A stretch of 56,028 nt of DNA from Thelonectria olida (Eukaryota; Ascomycota; Sordariomycetes; Hypocreales; Nectriaceae): NCBI GenBank assembly GCA_020736575.1, contig JAGPYM010000100.1, forward strand, positions 1 to 56,028, in the 5' to 3' direction. A model generated the notes under the pieces. That model did no database searches, was not told the DNA's origin, and worked only from the letters and a program-made list of their open reading frames with translations. Made by a program: the position numbers and the translations under genes. Positions 54,981-56,028 of this stretch are shown here, piece after piece. The first letter of the stretch is position 1, and each line of letters starts with the position of its first letter.

Positions 54981-56028
54981 CCTTATATAACTTTTTAATA
55001 TTATATTTATTTATTTTTAATATTTCTCTTTTTAATATTTAACACTTTAGTAAATATTAAAATAATTTTAAAAATTCTTTTAACTTTTTATAATATAAAA
55101 AAGGTTATAAAAATATATTTTATTTAAATATTTATTTACTCTTATAAAATGATTGCCTTACTTTCTAATTAATAAAATAAAAAAATGGTTTTTTCTTTTT
55201 ATATTAGTAAATTAATAAAATATATTATTAAATAATTAGCTTAAATAGTTTAATATTTTAAAAATAATTTATAAGTAGTAATAAAAATAATTCTATTAAA
55301 TAGCTATTTAAATTAATTTATTATAAAAGGCCTAAAAGTTTTATTATTAAATTAGTAAAATATATAAAAGTATATATAAAGCACTTATATAGCCCAAATA
55401 TTATTATATCTATTTTAAAAATATATTATATTAAAAAGTTTATTAAAACTAATAATATAAACTTAAAACTAATTATAATTATATTTTGTATATAAATCTA
55501 TTTTATATAATAAAGGGGCCTTTAATTATTTCTTTTAAAATAGATATAATTTTAAATATATTTTAATAATATTTTTATATTATTTTTTAAAACTAATTTT
55601 TTTAATATAATACTTTTTATAACTCTTTTTTTATAACTTTTAAATATTTATAAAATATTTTTAAATTCTTTTTTATATTAAACTTTAACTTAACTTCTAA
55701 TTTTAATTATAAATTAAAACGATTTATTATATTTAATACTTATTTTAAACTTATAATTTATAAATTTAAACTATTAAACTAAATTCTTTTCTATTAGAAT
55801 TCTATTTAATTATTTTTTAATTTAATATTATTAGAAATAAGTCTTACTATTATATTATTACTTATTCTAATAATAGGCTTTTTAAAACTTTTTTATACTA
55901 TTTTATAAGTTATACTTATACTATTATATAACTCTTTATATATACTAATAGAGTAATTATTAAAATTCTTTTAAAAAAGGTACTTTTTACTTTATATTAC
56001 TTTTTAAATATAAATATTATTATAAGTA

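Larger units (their letters stand above)
47613..56028. other. A+T-rich RIP block B, remainder
   Basis: Apart from the repeats listed, nothing coding is recognised. Stops are dense in all frames, CpA/TpG are depleted, and homopolymeric A/T runs are frequent. A 65-codon frame at 48848-49045 (minus) is low-complexity chance sequence. The block continues off the right edge. Confidence 0.7.

Overview
The window looks like a filamentous ascomycete (Pezizomycotina) chromosome segment. The genes carry many short GT-AG introns (about 48-105 nt), there are three Zn2Cys6 transcription factors, and the transposon blocks are extremely A+T-rich and riddled with TAA/TAG stops in the pattern left by repeat-induced point mutation (RIP). 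I cannot assign genus or species. GC-normal gene islands (about 0.8-23.9 kb and 30.7-44.6 kb) alternate with RIP blocks (23.9-30.6 kb and 44.65 kb to the end), a layout typical of accessory or subtelomere-like compartments.

Island 1 (0-23.9 kb). A decayed NACHT-ankyrin NLR-like gene lies on the minus strand at the left edge. It is followed by a Zn2Cys6 regulator (3244-5288, +), an SDR-fold protein without the usual catalytic Tyr/Lys (5575-6459, -), two classical SDRs (7104-7916 and 8261-9229, +), a broken biotin-carboxylase gene, two NmrA-like NAD(P)-binding proteins (11458-12690, + and 13247-14309, -), a CocE/NonD-type alpha/beta hydrolase (15366-17060, -) divergent from an AflY/questin-oxidase-like Baeyer-Villiger enzyme (17717-19087, +), a SnoaL/NTF2-like small protein (19531-20116, -), an SDR relic, and a second Zn2Cys6 regulator (21179-23684, -). 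There is no polyketide synthase, NRPS or terpene cyclase. The set reads as a tailoring or catabolic island able to oxidise a ketone to an ester and hydrolyse that ester.

RIP block A (23847-30660) is one Ty3/Gypsy LTR retrotransposon, plus orientation, with both LTRs recognisable and with gag-pol destroyed by stops. A decayed NmrA-like gene adjoins its right LTR.

Island 2 (31.5-44.6 kb) looks like an aromatic-acid (gentisate-type) catabolic cluster. It has a sugar-porter-type MFS transporter (31537-33308, +), a glutathione S-transferase that could act as maleylpyruvate isomerase (33699-34565, -), an Old Yellow Enzyme (35642-36739, +), a Zn2Cys6 regulator (37304-39772, +), a gentisate 1,2-dioxygenase-like bicupin with an apparent one-base frameshift near its N-terminus (39995-41000, -), a wrecked fumarylpyruvate/fumarylacetoacetate hydrolase (about 42030-42960, -), and a salicylate/3-hydroxybenzoate-hydroxylase-like FAD monooxygenase (43237-44632, +). 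The order ring hydroxylation, ring opening, GSH-dependent isomerisation, hydrolysis is present, but the last enzyme is dead and the ring-opening enzyme is probably damaged, so the route appears to be decaying here. A 41-bp nested palindrome sits in front of the dioxygenase.

RIP block B (44.65-56.0 kb) contains a degenerate Fot1/pogo-type DNA transposon (about 45290-47200), a large inverted repeat, a 125-bp repeat in both orientations, four copies of a roughly 450-bp repeat (one split by about 660 bp), and short tandem repeats. No intact gene is visible there.
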